DNA from: Pseudoips prasinana
Taxonomy: Eukaryota; Arthropoda; Insecta; Lepidoptera; Nolidae
DNA: 64,000 nt
Direction: 5' to 3'
NCBI GenBank assembly: GCA_951640165.1
Contig: OX621252.1
Location: 15,583,934-15,647,933, forward strand
Shown: piece by piece, positions 45,065 through 55,925 of the stretch
Position numbering within the stretch: the stretch's first letter is position 1
Layout: each line of letters opens with the position of its first letter
Position numbers and translations under genes: made by a program
Notes under the pieces: model-generated
What the model saw: only the letters and a program-made list of their open reading frames with translations
What the model was told of the DNA's origin: nothing
Databases searched by the model: none

Positions 45065-45386
45065 TTAACCGATGGGATTATAAAATAAGGCATACGTTAG
45101 GAACCTTCTAACGGCTGTATCCTGTATTTACTTACAACACTTTGGAATAAATCTCCTAGCTTTATGGTTATCATAATAATAAGTATTGTCCAAATGTCGT
45201 TGAAATTCATCTGGCAATGACAAAAGCTAATTGGGAATTTTTTGCAAGATCTAAGCCATACTACTAGGGTCATCGTGTTCAAAAACATGACATTTTCACC
45301 TCTAAAAGTACAGAAAAAAAAGAATTTCGAATATTTATAACTGATCTGTAACTTGTTATTTTATATGAGGTGTAATACCGAGTCTG

Positions 45387-45417
<31 letters not shown>

Positions 45418-45568
45418 ATTTGGTGTACCAACAACTTAAACATTAACATGAATCTTTAAAAATAGTACAATATGTAAAATCTAAATGTCTAGTTACTTAT
45501 AGGTAAACACTACATTCAAAATTTAATGAGCTACTTTTACAATTTTTTTTCTATTTGTAACTAAAACC

Positions 45569-46402
45569 TTAAGACCTACTGATAGTTTTCCGAAATAATC
45601 CTAATGAGACGTGGTGGATATCAATCCTGCCACTGCATTCGTTATATAATTTTGTCATTCGGCAGAGAGGTGAGTTTGAGCCAAGTAATGTTCTACGTAG
45701 TGGAGGAGCTAAGGGAGTTATCGGTTTTCGTGGAATATGGAACGGAACTCTAAATCGTATCCTTTGTAACAACTCAGGGCAATCAATTTTATTTCTTAAC
45801 AATTTAAATAAAAATACCATATCAATTACATCTCTCCTCTTAGAGAGTTCCATCATCTTAAAATAATGTAACCTGGTTTTATAATCCACTTTTTTCCCCC
45901 CCAATCCCACCGAGTATGACAAGTGCCGAACAAATCTCTTTTGAATACGCTCGATTCTGAGAGAGTGAATTGCAAAGTGGGGACGCCACACAACAGCAGC
46001 GTACTCCAGAACATTTCTGACAAGGCAGTTATATAAAATTATTTTAGATTTAACATTCCGAAAGTTTTTACTACTTCTAATTAAAAATCCAAGCATCTTG
46101 GAAGACTGCTTCAGTGCCCTCTCGATGTGAGGAACATACGTGAGTTTTCCATCCATTAAGACCCCCAAATCCCTAATGCTCTCAGTCTCTGTTAGAATGG
46201 TATCACCCAACATATACGATGATGCTGTCTTGTTATGCTTTCTTGAAAATTTTATATGAGCGCATTTTTTTGCGTTTAAGTCAATACCATTTTGTACTTT
46301 TGTATTTTTGTTTGTATTTTTGTTTATTCTATTTTGACTTAAACGGGCGAAAATTGCATAATACGATGAAATTGTGTTGTGTGTGTCAACATTAAGAGCC
46401 AT
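45569..46402 (-). pseudogene. Non-LTR reverse transcriptase C-terminal fragment, unit 2
   Basis: The predicted protein is identical to the 277-residue copy at 42657, produced by the segmental duplication. Its poly-A tail (45390-45418 on +) is 4 nt shorter. Confidence 0.85.
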
Positions 46403-46614
46403 TCCTAAACAAGCCTTCCTAGATTTTCACACTAGACTAATAGTTTTTTATGTAGTAGATATGTACCATGTCCGGCTGTTACTTTTTATGTTTTAACAAA
46501 AACCAATTGATAATCTTTTTTAAACTGTAGAAAATACATGGTCTGGTAAACTTTGGCGACTTAAAACATAAATAGAAAAACGGTCACTCATAGTCTATTC
46601 CTTTGATTAGGTAT

Positions 46615-46755
46615 GTACAGACGCCAGCACATCAAGCTACCCGAATCAGTCAAATTTCCCCAATTAAAAGTGAACCTTACGCTGTTGTGATAAAGTTGAA
46701 AATCTATAAAAGAAATTTGACAGATTGGGGTAGCTGGATGTGCTGGCGTCTGTAC
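46615..46755. mobile_element. ~140 bp MITE, copy 6 (in tandem-duplication unit 2)
   Basis: Appears identical to copy 5 and shifted by 2912 bp. It arose by the segmental duplication, not by transposition. Confidence 0.88.
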
Positions 46756-48101
46756 TATAAATATTGAAAACGGTTCACTTTTTACGCGATTTAATCGATT
46801 TATTGTTCTTCCCTTTTTCACACGTGACTAAAGCAACACCGTATTTTCCCTATATTTCTCTATAAAAATGAATGTGTTTTTGAACGAACTTAACAAGTTT
46901 CCATTCCAAATTTAAACAAAGACTGCAATGGTTAAAAGTTATAAAAGGCATTACTTAAGGGAAAATATAAATAAACTTTTATATTGTCAGTTATTTCTGT
47001 GAAATATAGCCAACACTAAAAATGTATGGGATGAAATGTAAGGAACAATATAGGTATATTGTTCCTCACGTATGTATTATTGATACTATTTAAATTGTGA
47101 GTGAAATGTATGCCCAAAGCGTAGGTAGATACTGAAGTTTATGTATGACTAAGATATTTGTTAAAGTAATGTCATGTCAATTGTCACGAATCAATTTAAC
47201 TGATATTTTTTGTCCAATTAATTGACCCTGGTGAATACAAATGTGAATCCAATTGGTTGTTGTGAAAAATAATCCTTTTATTGATTATTCCCATCTGCCC
47301 CCTTCAAGCTACCGGGGTGGTGGCTGAGATTAGTTAGCTTGTTGCGTTTACCACCGTAAGCATAGATAATCAGGGCGAGGATATCACAAGTAAAGTAGAA
47401 CAAGTTAATGCTATAAGAAACTCTAGTGGCACCTTAACGAATACGATATATTGTACTCGCCGGCCACCATCGACGTTAGTGTGAAATCGTAACGAATGCC
47501 TCCTCCAATCGTCAATCGGAAGAGTGGTACCCGTCTTCACGTATAAAAGTAAATCAACAGTTGTAAATAATATACTTACCTAAGAACCCCGATCCTCTCA
47601 TGGACCTCCTTGCCAGAAACCGCCCTGAGTCGAGGTTCAAACGCCAAAGGAAAACTAGTTTGTAGTCTTATTTGATATATAAAGACAGAAGTACTAGCCA
47701 TCTGGCTAGTAGTCTTCTCTATTGCGTAGTGAACCAGTGAAAAACAAACGTCATATAAAAATAAAATGCTCATGCTGTCTTTAATGTGGTTGCGGTCTGC
47801 GGATAAGTTTTTGCTGCGCTCTATTTCTATAATTGGCGGAGCTTCCTATTTAGGAGTAGAAGTACTGGTCGATTCCTATTTTGGACTACATAATTAAATT
47901 CTTTTATTTTGGATAAGTGTGTCGAGTGTTGTCGTCGTTAGCTACTGAGTCATATTACTTAACTTCGCTAAGTTGGTGTCCAGGAACTTACTTATTTTGT
48001 ATTCGAGGCCGGTAGCGAAAAAGGTCAATAAATACATATAGCTCTCAGTTTGACATTGCACGGCCAAATAATTTACTCAGGCGAAAGCTGGTATATTGTT
48101 T

Positions 48102-48440
48102 CATCATCATCATAGACGTCCTCTGCTGGACAAAGGCCTCCCGCAAGGATCTCCACAATACCGGTCCTGCGCTGCCCGCATCCAGCGCCTTCCCGCGACC
48201 CTTGCAAGATCGTCCGTCCACCTTGTAGTGGAGCCTGCCCACGCCGCGTCTTCCTGTTCGTGGTCGCCACTCGAGGACCTTTCTGCCCCAACGGCCACTT
48301 CACACACACTTCAGTTTGGCAATTCTTCTGGCTATGTCGGCTACTTCGGTTCGCCTGCGGATAGACGTCTATTCGATCACGCAGCGATACTACGACCATT
48401 GCTCTTTGGGTGACTTTAAGCCTTCCTATGAGGCCCATAG
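48102..48440 (-). mobile_element. 3' end of endonuclease/RT non-LTR element
   Basis: - strand reading: the tail is ...gcgctggatgcgggcagcgc, gacaaaggcctcccgcaagg on +, with atcatcatcat at the end. Upstream, cgcctgcggatagacgtcta belongs to the same ORF end ([15 protein letters not shown]). About 340 bp, 5'-truncated. Confidence 0.75.
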
Positions 48441-48779
48441 CATATTGTTATAGTATATTGTTTAATTCTTATAAAATCATATTAGTCCGGTGAATTTAGA
48501 CATCAAAGGTTACAAAAATGTCCATTAGGCTGAAAACTGGTAGGATCGTTCATTACACTATTATAAAGGAAATGTGAAAAGTTCTTAACGATACGGCACG
48601 TGGAAAAAAAAAAACTCGGGGTCAAACGTCACAAAAACGGGTTTTTCACGATTTTCAGCAAAACTAAGTTTTATCATAAAATTAGCTGAGACAAAATTGT
48701 ATATTAGATAATTATCTATCGTTTTTTAGATATAACAATTCAAGAAGTTGAAAGAGTTTATTGCATGAATATTACGAAG
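48441..48779. other. Unassigned intergenic DNA
   Basis: Contains a poly-A run with ctcggggtcaaacgtcacaa; the source was not recognised. Confidence 0.4.
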
Positions 48780-48895
48780 AGGTCGGGTCAACATATAGGC
48801 TACATTTTATTACGCTATCACCTCCGGGGGAGGAGCTGTGATAATTTATAAAATTTAACGCGGATAAAACCGCGGGCCAGAGCTAGTCTATAATA
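48780..48895 (-). repeat. Dispersed CTAGCTGTGCCCCGCGG repeat, - strand
   Basis: On +, acgaagaggtcgggtcaaca to aaaaccgcgggccagagcta then gt: the reverse complement of the start of the copy at 2544. Confidence 0.7.
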
Positions 48896-49283
48896 TACAT
48901 ATATTAATATAGTTACAGCATCTATACTTCAATTATGGCTGGACCGATCTGTGGTTTGTTGTATCTGTTTGCGCTCCGAATAGGCCTTGTGGCACTGCGA
49001 TCAGATTCCAGGTTATTTTTATATGTTCGAGGCAGGTCAACGTCCGCTTGTTTTGCTAGTCGTTATACAAAATTCGATGTTTATATGTATGACCCAATGG
49101 ACTCAAAATCAGCAGGAGCGTTTGTGATGACATTTTCAGACAACCTTCATATTTTCCATATTATTCATATGTGTCAAGAGAATTCTTATTTTGGCATTTT
49201 ATGATATATATTTTCCATAGAAATTTATTTTACACATATTACAACAATATAAAATTGATCTTTGTATGTTCCCTAAGGATTCC

Positions 49284-49376
49284 AAAATGGTTGACGGAAT
49301 TTTGATGAAATTCTCAAATTATCTTTTTAATATAAAGATTATTTGAAAATTTCATCATAATTGCGTCAACCATTTT
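49284..49376. repeat. Foldback, ~40 bp arms
   Basis: aaaatggttgacggaatttt pairs with the right arm ending gcgtcaaccatttt. Inner arms aaattatcttt and aaagattattt also pair. A few mismatches. Confidence 0.8.
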
Positions 49377-49383
49377 TCAACAT

Positions 49384-49612
49384 TACTTATCGTATGGGTA
49401 GTGTCACACTGGTGTCCGAGTTGTTCAAGCCGCCCATTAGGCTACTGACATGGCTTAACGACTGTAATCTAATGATTACAACCGGGACTGACGGCTTAAC
49501 GTGCTCTCTGAAGCACGGAGACGCTCAGAAATTTATCTATCTACGGACTGACCGCGAGCCTAGTTGCTTAACCTCTATGATCACTTACGGACCGGTGAAA
49601 GCATCTAGCTAT
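49384..49612 (+). repeat. Dispersed repeat with TGGCTTAACGACTG motif, copy 2
   Basis: Matches 13972-14232 (gttgttcaagccgcccatta, ctgacatggcttaacgactg, acgctcagaaattta, tagttgcttaacctc). It begins right after the foldback at 49284. Confidence 0.7.
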
Positions 49613-49802
49613 GAGCGCATTTTTAACATTGGACCCAATAGATGGCGCCGGTTGTAGGTTTTTCAAACTGCCTTTGATGACTTTTTTGTCTATTTGAACG
49701 TGTCCCTGGATAGTTTAGGATTCTAAATGGACCATGGGTTCTTATTGTATTTTCGGAACAGGTAGTCGTTAAATAAAAGTACATAGGTAGAATGGAAAAT
49801 GT

Positions 49803-49808
49803 TTTATT
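49803..49808 (-). terminator. Poly(A) signal AATAAA for AQR
   Basis: AATAAA on the - strand (tttatt on +) lies about 50 nt after the AQR stop, implying a very short 3' UTR. Confidence 0.65.
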
Positions 49809-49855
49809 TGATACAGATAGTAGTTGCAGAAATGTGACTTTAACTTAAGGTTAGC

Positions 49856-50008
49856 TTAATGGTCGTCTTCGAGTTCGTTGACGATCTGCGTGGGCTGGAA
49901 GGCGGGCTCGTCGTCGTCGCTGCCCGCGCCGGGGTGCGCGGCCTGCGCGGGCGGCGCGGCGGCGGGCCGCGGCGCGCCCGCGCTGCCCGGCGCCGAGTAC
50001 TGCGAGCG
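49856..50008 (-). CDS. AQR: AQR terminal exon
   Basis: 50 codons plus TAA. It begins [11 protein letters not shown], is rich in Ala, Pro and Gly, then has an acidic GSDDDEPAF stretch and the conserved end [10 protein letters not shown]. The acceptor is attgcag. Both strands are open here because of GC skew; the - strand frame is set by splice phase and homology. Confidence 0.9.
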   Translation of the reverse strand, partial: RSQYSAPGSAGAPRPAAAPPAQAAHPGAGSDDDEPAFQPTQIVNELEDDH

Positions 50009-53000
50009 CTGCAATACCATACAGGTTTACTACCTACTCGAGCTGAACTTATAAACACACCTGTGATATAAGTTATGTATCTATCTATACATATAATAAA
50101 ATCGCAGGAAAGTCGAAACTGTACATTGAATATTTTTTTAAAAGGATACTTGGGGCGTGATTACATTCGACATCAAAGCCAAAAATATAGTTTTTAGAAA
50201 TTTTGTCTGTGTGTCTGTTTGTCTGTATGTATGTCCAGGCTAAACTCAAAAAGTACTGCATGGATTTACTTCAAATTTTGCATTAATATTACTAAGAGGT
50301 CGGGTCAACGCTATAACCTCTGGGGGAGAAGCTGTGGTAATTTATTAAAAATTTACGCGGGTAAAACCGCGGGGCACAGCTAGTATCACATAATTCATAT
50401 AATAACCTAACTAATATATTTGTAGGTATAGATATTCTTCTTTTGAATTTAGGAGTTTAGTCGTAGTAAGCGGGATTATAATATTAGCTAGGTTTAGTTG
50501 TAAGAGTTTTAAGTATATCATAATATTACCTTTCGTTTACCCAAATGTAATTTATAAATAAATACAGAGCGCAACGTTTTCTAATAACTAATTTCCTATG
50601 TACTTTTATGAATAAGTATTATTCATTTCAAACATACTTTCGACGGGACCATCTCGGTATATATATATATATACCGAAATGGTCCCGTCTAAAGCGTAAA
50701 CTACATATGATAGTTTAGGCAGTTTATTCATATGTAGATTAGGCAGGAGTTTGTTGCATTGCATATCATATTTATAACAACGCCAAAATCAAATCTCAAT
50801 TTTGTACTTTCTTTCGAAATATTACTCGTAAAGCTCAACTCAAGACAGGAAAGTCATATATTTAATCATCTGGCATTTATTAAACCTCCACCCATTACAA
50901 GTATCATTTCAGGGTAGGCGCTCTGCCATTCAGCTACGAACGATACACAACGGCCAATTAAATTTACTAGCTCCCTTGTTGTTACACAGTGTCATAAAAA
51001 GTTTGCGGGTGTTGTAGTCACCTGTATAGATACCATTGGGACACCAAATGTATAGCAAATTAAATGTACCATTAAATTAGTACCTAGTCTTATAGAATCA
51101 TATTCATTTCATCTACACATAGTACGAAAAGGCTTTGATCTAATAGGTTAAAATGTGTACCGTGTCCATTACACGGTAATGAATTTTATTCAGCACTTAC
51201 CCAAGTGCTGAATAAAAAATGTTTTAACATACACTTGAGGTTAAAGAATTTTATTTCTCAATAAGAAATTACAAATTTCACTTAATTGAGAACATTTTTA
51301 ACATATATAATTTGGGTTTGGCTTTGACAAACAAAATTTAAATTTACGGAATTTAAAATCACTGTTAAACATTATATTTACAATATATAACCGCAACACT
51401 ATTAGACTCGATACAAAATATAAATTGATCTACCTTCCATTGAGTAAAAAATAATTTGTTAACGCTCAGAGATAAGGAATGCTTTGTGCCACAGTACAGG
51501 AGTATGCAGTAGGACAAGATTATTCAATTTAATATTATTCAGTATATGGTTTTTTAATTTTGATTTGAAGCATTTGAAGTTTTTGGCGTTCTTTATCTCC
51601 TTGGGTAACTTATTATACTGTTGCACTCCTGCAAAGGTTATAGATCTCTGGCCATTGGTAGTTCGCACTTGTACTTGTCAAGCTCACAATTTGAATACAG
51701 TATTAAAGTAACAAAAATGTTTGAATGTTGCTGCTTGTTTGTTTATTTCTAAAAAGTAATGAAATCTCTAGACAAAGTTGAGCCAAGTTTAAAGTTCCAT
51801 AATGCAATTTCTTTGTTATTATATTTAATGTTATGTGACATAGCCGTTGACCTGTAGCCACTAACGTGTAAAAAAGGTTCAACAGTTGATCACATTTTTG
51901 GACAAAGGCCTCCCCAAAGATCTCCACAATTGCCGGTCTTGCGCAATCCGCATCCAGCAACTTCTATTTAAAATGCTGTTACCAATCGTTGGTGTAGGTA
52001 CACATGCTAATCACGACAAATTAGTTTTAGCGAGCTCCTAATGGGCTATGGTATTCCTCGGTTGTTGGATTTTCCCAGAAATCGCAATTCATTTTAATTG
52101 CCTTCTCATTACCACGTGATCGTTAAAAGCTCCGATCTAAAATAGCAACCGAAATATCAAGTATGAAACAATTCTTTGTTATGTACACTCAGATTATAAA
52201 ATTTATGCTACGCTAACTGTAAACTTCAAACTAACAGATAAGAAGACAACAAAACAAAAACATAAGAATCATGGCATTAATTGAAATATGGCAATGTCAC
52301 CTCAACACGGCATCATACCCTGCGAACCAGTTACACGTACTTCTTCCTCATTGACGGGCCTGTTGGCGTGGTTGACAAATGCTTGCTTTTTACGTCGCAG
52401 ATCGTGGGTTCCATTCCCACCCAGGACAGATATTTGTGTGCATGAACATTTCGTTTTGTCCTGAGTCTAGGTGTAATTATCTATGTAAGTATGTATTTAC
52501 AAAAGCAAAGGAGTATATGTAGTATATCAGATATCTGGTTTCCATATTACAAGGTCTGTTTAGATTGGGATCAGATGGCGTGTGTGGATGCAGTGGTGTG
52601 TAAATAATTTCCCAGGATATTATTATTATTATGGCATGAGAGCCACCTAACTGAAACTCTCCAAACATTGTAGACGCCCTACAGTATCGGGAAGTCCCAA
52701 CAGCATACTACTCATGGACCCTCATTCAATAATTTGCATAAAAACGCATTTAATTTAATTTTAATCTATACAAATAAATACAATTGGAGTGTCTGTTTGT
52801 AATATTGAAATTACCGGTTTTTACTACATAAATATGAATGTATATACGGTACATACACCAAAATAACATTTTTTACAATTTTTGTCTGTCTGTCTGTCTG
52901 TTTGTTCCAGCTAATCTTTGAAACGGCTGGACCGATTTTGACGAGACTTTTTTTGGCAGGTAGATGATGTAATATGGAGTAACTAAGGCTACTTTTATTT

Positions 53001-54959
53001 TATAAAAAGTCTTTTACTAAAACACAAAAAAAACGAAATAAACTATTTAACACGCGGATGAAGTCGCGGGCACAGCTAGTGAAAAATAAAATGAGTAGAC
53101 TACTGTGACTGAAGTAAAACGTAACTGGCTATGAGAAAAAGGGAAATGTGTGCTCGCACCTTTCTCCCTTGTCCCTACAGTAATATACGACATGTAACTC
53201 TCTCTTATTCTATCTTACTTACATCTCCCTCTCAACTTCCGTTCGCCTCGCCCGATCTCACTTTCGTCATACTCGTATATTCATCAACTTACACCATCTA
53301 AGTCAAGCGTGCGTAAAAAAGTTTCACTTCAATATGTTTAGCTTTCTTTCCGAATGCCGTTTACAATAATTAGCCTAGGAAATTTATACTGCCGCGTAAT
53401 TTTATGCTTTAATGTATCTAATTATTATTAAGGCTCTATATAAATAACGCTAATTTTTCAATGATCGCGTATCAGAGATGTGTTAAGGTCGAGTCAGGTT
53501 CAGGCAGAGTCGTAGTTAAGTGACTACGCCAGCTACACAAATGACATGCACCGACCTGGTAGCGATCCTTGCACTGGTTGACCTTGTCCAGGTACATGTC
53601 GTACACGTAGCGCGCCATGTGCGGCATGTCGCGCACGCGCAGGCGCAGCGCCTCGGGCACGCCCGCGCCCGCCGCGCGCTGCGCCGGCCAGCGCTCGCCC
53701 GGCACCAGCTCCAGCTCCAGCGGCCGCGCCACCAGCTGCACAGTTACCAATCCGTTAAGTACATACATCATACAATAACAAGGCAGATCATGTCAATACT
53801 AAAACGGAGAGTGACGCATACTATTTTATTATGACAAAACAAATCTTTATTTATATAAAAGTGACAGAGTCGAGATGGTATTTCCATATACATTTATATT
53901 TACATCTACATAATATACAACCGCAACAACGCACTGGCTCCCGTGCCAGAAACTCACCAAGAGCACAGTATAAAATATATGGACAGTAAGGTAACTAAGC
54001 CTAGTTGATGAAAAAATTACCTACGCTCTATTGAAGCTGTAGGGTTGTAACTTTTAATCTTTTAGATATTATTAGATATATTAATTATATTTTTTTATTA
54101 AAACACATTTGTTTTATAAAACATCAGGACAGTTAGAATACGAAAGCTACCGTTTTGACGAAGCCGAGTTCAAACAGTCGTATACTACGCAATACGCACG
54201 TGGATTTTTAAAAAGATTGCGGAGATAAACTTATACGCTTCGACTCGTTTTGACACGGTACTTTAGGGGTCTTGTCCATGCGCATGTTTCTGTGAGTGTT
54301 TATACTGAGCCAAGAGTGTTACAGGTGATCAGAGCCCCGTCTAAATATATGTACAACATCTGCTTTAAACTTCTTTATTGTGTAAAATATAAGGAAAGTG
54401 TGGTGTACTTCAGGAATGACGGTGATTTAAAAGTGTTTTATGAATAGCACGGCGCCAAGAGTTTATCACTTCGATACGCCCATCTGTTGAGTCATATGAA
54501 ACAGTAAAAATACGGTTTCATATGAAAATAAATACGATAAAATTTCTATAAACAACTTCGGTCGGCAGACTTCGACTCAGAAAGAAGCTACTGTCCGTCC
54601 GTTCTAATAGATATTGCCTTGGGTCGACTTCTACTCCCCCCACGGGATGAGATGGGGTGATGATATTCTCATATTTGCCACCGCCACCACACTGCCTCCA
54701 TAGTAGCAGCAGCTTAATCAAATACAATTGCTTACATCACCTGAAGCCTAAATTTACGTACCTGATTGAAGGTGGGTTGTAGCTCGAAGCAGTTCCTGAA
54801 GAGGTTGGCTCTCGCAAACACGTAGAGACCAAGTCGGGCACGCGACGCGGCTACGATAAGACGTCGCAGGTCCCTCACGTGGCCCACAGCCTTAGTGCGC
54901 ACCAGTGACACGAGGGCGATGTCATTTTGCTGACCCTGGTATTTGTCCACTGTCGTCAC
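49856..54959 (-). CDS. AQR: RNA helicase Aquarius, C-terminal part (3' end of gene; 3 exons)
   Basis: Aquarius (IBP160) is an SF1 RNA helicase of the spliceosome that binds the intron upstream of the branch point. Three exons are joined by phase-0 GT-AG introns: 54762-54959, 53556-53735 and 49856-50008 (66, 60 and 50 residues plus stop). The first carries helicase motif V (DKYQGQQND) and motif VI ([12 protein letters not shown]) plus FRNCFEL. The second matches the post-helicase region ([15 protein letters not shown]). The third ends [10 protein letters not shown]. These match vertebrate AQR in order. The 5' part was not found between 54960 and the window end, so the next intron is long or the exons lie outside. 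The gene converges on MTHFD1. Confidence 0.92.
50080..50386 (-). repeat. Dispersed CTAGCTGTGCCCCGCGG repeat, nearly full copy
   Basis: On + it ends aaaccgcggggcacagctag and includes aaaaagtactgcatggattt and aaaaggatacttggg, matching 2544-2866 in reverse. It lies in the last AQR intron. Confidence 0.75.
50641..50690. repeat. Hairpin with TA-rich centre
   Basis: cgacgggaccatctcggtat and ttacc-type right arm ataccgaaatggtcccgtc pair around a (TA)n centre; one internal mismatch (atctcgg versus atttcgg). Confidence 0.85.
51184..51217. repeat. Small perfect hairpin
   Basis: ttttattcagcactt pairs with aagtgctgaataaaa around accc. Confidence 0.85.
51459..51705 (-). mobile_element. C-terminal end of a non-LTR RT protein
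   Basis: The frame reads [20 protein letters not shown] then [18 protein letters not shown], the typical close of Jockey/CR1-like ORF2 proteins (S..G...WN.LP..I.......FK..LK..L). It lies in an AQR intron. Confidence 0.65.
51893..51962 (-). mobile_element. Short tail of endonuclease/RT non-LTR element
   Basis: ggacaaaggcctccccaaag, atctccacaattgccggtct and tgcgcaatccgcatccagca on +: the family tail on the - strand without its (ATG)n end. Confidence 0.65.
51963..52354 (-). other. AQR intron, unassigned
   Basis: Nothing recognised. Confidence 0.45.
52355..52640 (+). mobile_element. tRNA-derived SINE
   Basis: Head ggcctgttggcgtggttgac and gtgggttccattcccaccca (B-box), body gatatttgtgtgcatgaaca and tgagtctaggtgtaattatc, ending tattattattatt. 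Closest to the copy at 925. Confidence 0.75.
52745..53083 (-). repeat. Dispersed repeat ending CACAGCTAG
   Basis: On + it ends gcggatgaagtcgcgggcac then agctag, with tgtctgtctgtctgtctgtt and aaacggctggaccgattttg. Related in layout to the CCGCGG repeat but clearly diverged. Confidence 0.6.
53084..53555 (-). other. AQR intron, unassigned
   Basis: Intron DNA 3' of the post-helicase exon. Nothing recognised. Confidence 0.5.
53556..53735 (-). CDS. AQR: AQR exon (post-helicase region)
   Basis: 60 codons, beginning [16 protein letters not shown] and ending [10 protein letters not shown] at the gtcggt donor. The acceptor is tgtgcag. It aligns with the region after the AQR helicase core (MPQMANFVYNMY in human). 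It is very rich in G+C. Confidence 0.93.
53736..54761 (-). other. AQR intron between helicase and post-helicase exons
   Basis: About 1 kb. The portion 54600-54680 (gacttctactccccccacgg then gatgagatgg) resembles DNA in MTHFD1 intron 14. Otherwise unassigned. Confidence 0.5.
54762..54959 (-). CDS. AQR: AQR exon (helicase motifs V and VI)
   Basis: 66 codons. It starts [13 protein letters not shown] after a tttgcag acceptor, contains [19 protein letters not shown] and [16 protein letters not shown], and ends FNQ before gtacgt. The arginines of motif VI and the glutamines of motif V are intact. Confidence 0.94.
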
Positions 54960-55098
54960 CTGCAAACAATACCAATGAGTTCTAAGTAATTAAAGCCCCA
55001 TCCCCGAAATAGTTCTTCCTGTATCATTATGATACCAAGCTAAAAAGCTAGTATTCATTTTACCGACAAATATGATATTATTTTTAACTTTTCTATAT

Positions 55099-55131
55099 GT
55101 ACAGACGCCAGCACATCCACCTACCCCAATT
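55099..55131. mobile_element. ~140 bp MITE, terminal fragment
   Basis: Only the first ~33 bp of the family remain (gtacagacgccagcacatcc and acctacccc), next to tgtgtaggttagatataacc. Confidence 0.6.
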
Positions 55132-55759
55132 GTGTAGGTTAGATATAACCTACAGCAATGTAGGAGGGGTAATCTTTATAGACCCCTTTTAGAGGCAAGC
55201 GTTGCTTGATTTGGCATACAGAGTTCGCGACAAGCACATGAAATTTATGCGTACTTATGAGTCTATTAGTGAATGGTTTGGAGTTTCCTCCGACCACCCA
55301 CTACCACTGTACTAGTAAACAGTGAGTGTTAATTTAGTCGCGGTCAAGCTATTTTTGTTAATGAACGGACTAACAAGAAGATAACAAAGTCATATCCCGT
55401 TTAAAAATTGTCTCCAATTGAAATTTTTATCAATGCCAAACTGATTAGTTTTTATGACGGTTGTTTTATTTTGATAACTGGCAGTGTCAAATACTAAGTC
55501 AACAGCAATCATGACCGTAACGCTCGCTGCACTTGAGCCATTTAACTTGACACAATATTATTATAGTAGCTTGAAGATTATGTCTGTTTACTACTATTTA
55601 TACTTTTAGCTTATGTCCATATCTATATTTTACAAAATTATGAATATTATGTACAATGTATCTTTACTGTTTAAGTTTGCAAACACATCAACCCAAGCTG
55701 GTTTAAATTTCCTCCAGTATTTGTGCTACACCATGCAGTGATATGAAGCGCATGGACTG

Positions 55760-55925
55760 CGCGTGAGGTCAGGTAGCTACCACCTCAGCGCCCTTGTGTT
55801 TCGGTTCGATTCCTGTGCAGAACTATTTGTGTGACTCAGAATAACCATATAGTTGTTCTGAGTCTGGGTGTGCATTGTGTCCGAGAATTGTATGTTTGGA
55901 TAATCTCCCACAATACAGCGATTTA
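55760..55925 (+). mobile_element. tRNA-derived SINE, diverged
   Basis: gcgtgaggtcaggtagctac, then gtttcggttcgattcctgtg (B-box), then ttgttctgagtctgggtgtg, as in the other SINE copies. Confidence 0.6.

Larger units (their letters stand above)
45065..47976. repeat. Tandem segmental duplication, unit 2 (2912 bp)
   Basis: Near-identical to unit 1, offset by 2916 bp and then by 2912 bp after the poly-T. It ends at aagttgg before tgtccaggaac. Confidence 0.95.

Noticed and set aside
48935..49204. 89-codon + strand frame
   Set aside because: No recognisable domain, no supporting splice structure, and lies between repeats.
49859..50071. + strand frame rich in Gly/Arg/Ala
   Set aside because: Shadow of the AQR terminal exon caused by GC skew; no homology.
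53520..53834. + strand frame rich in His/Arg/Leu
   Set aside because: Antisense of the AQR post-helicase exon.
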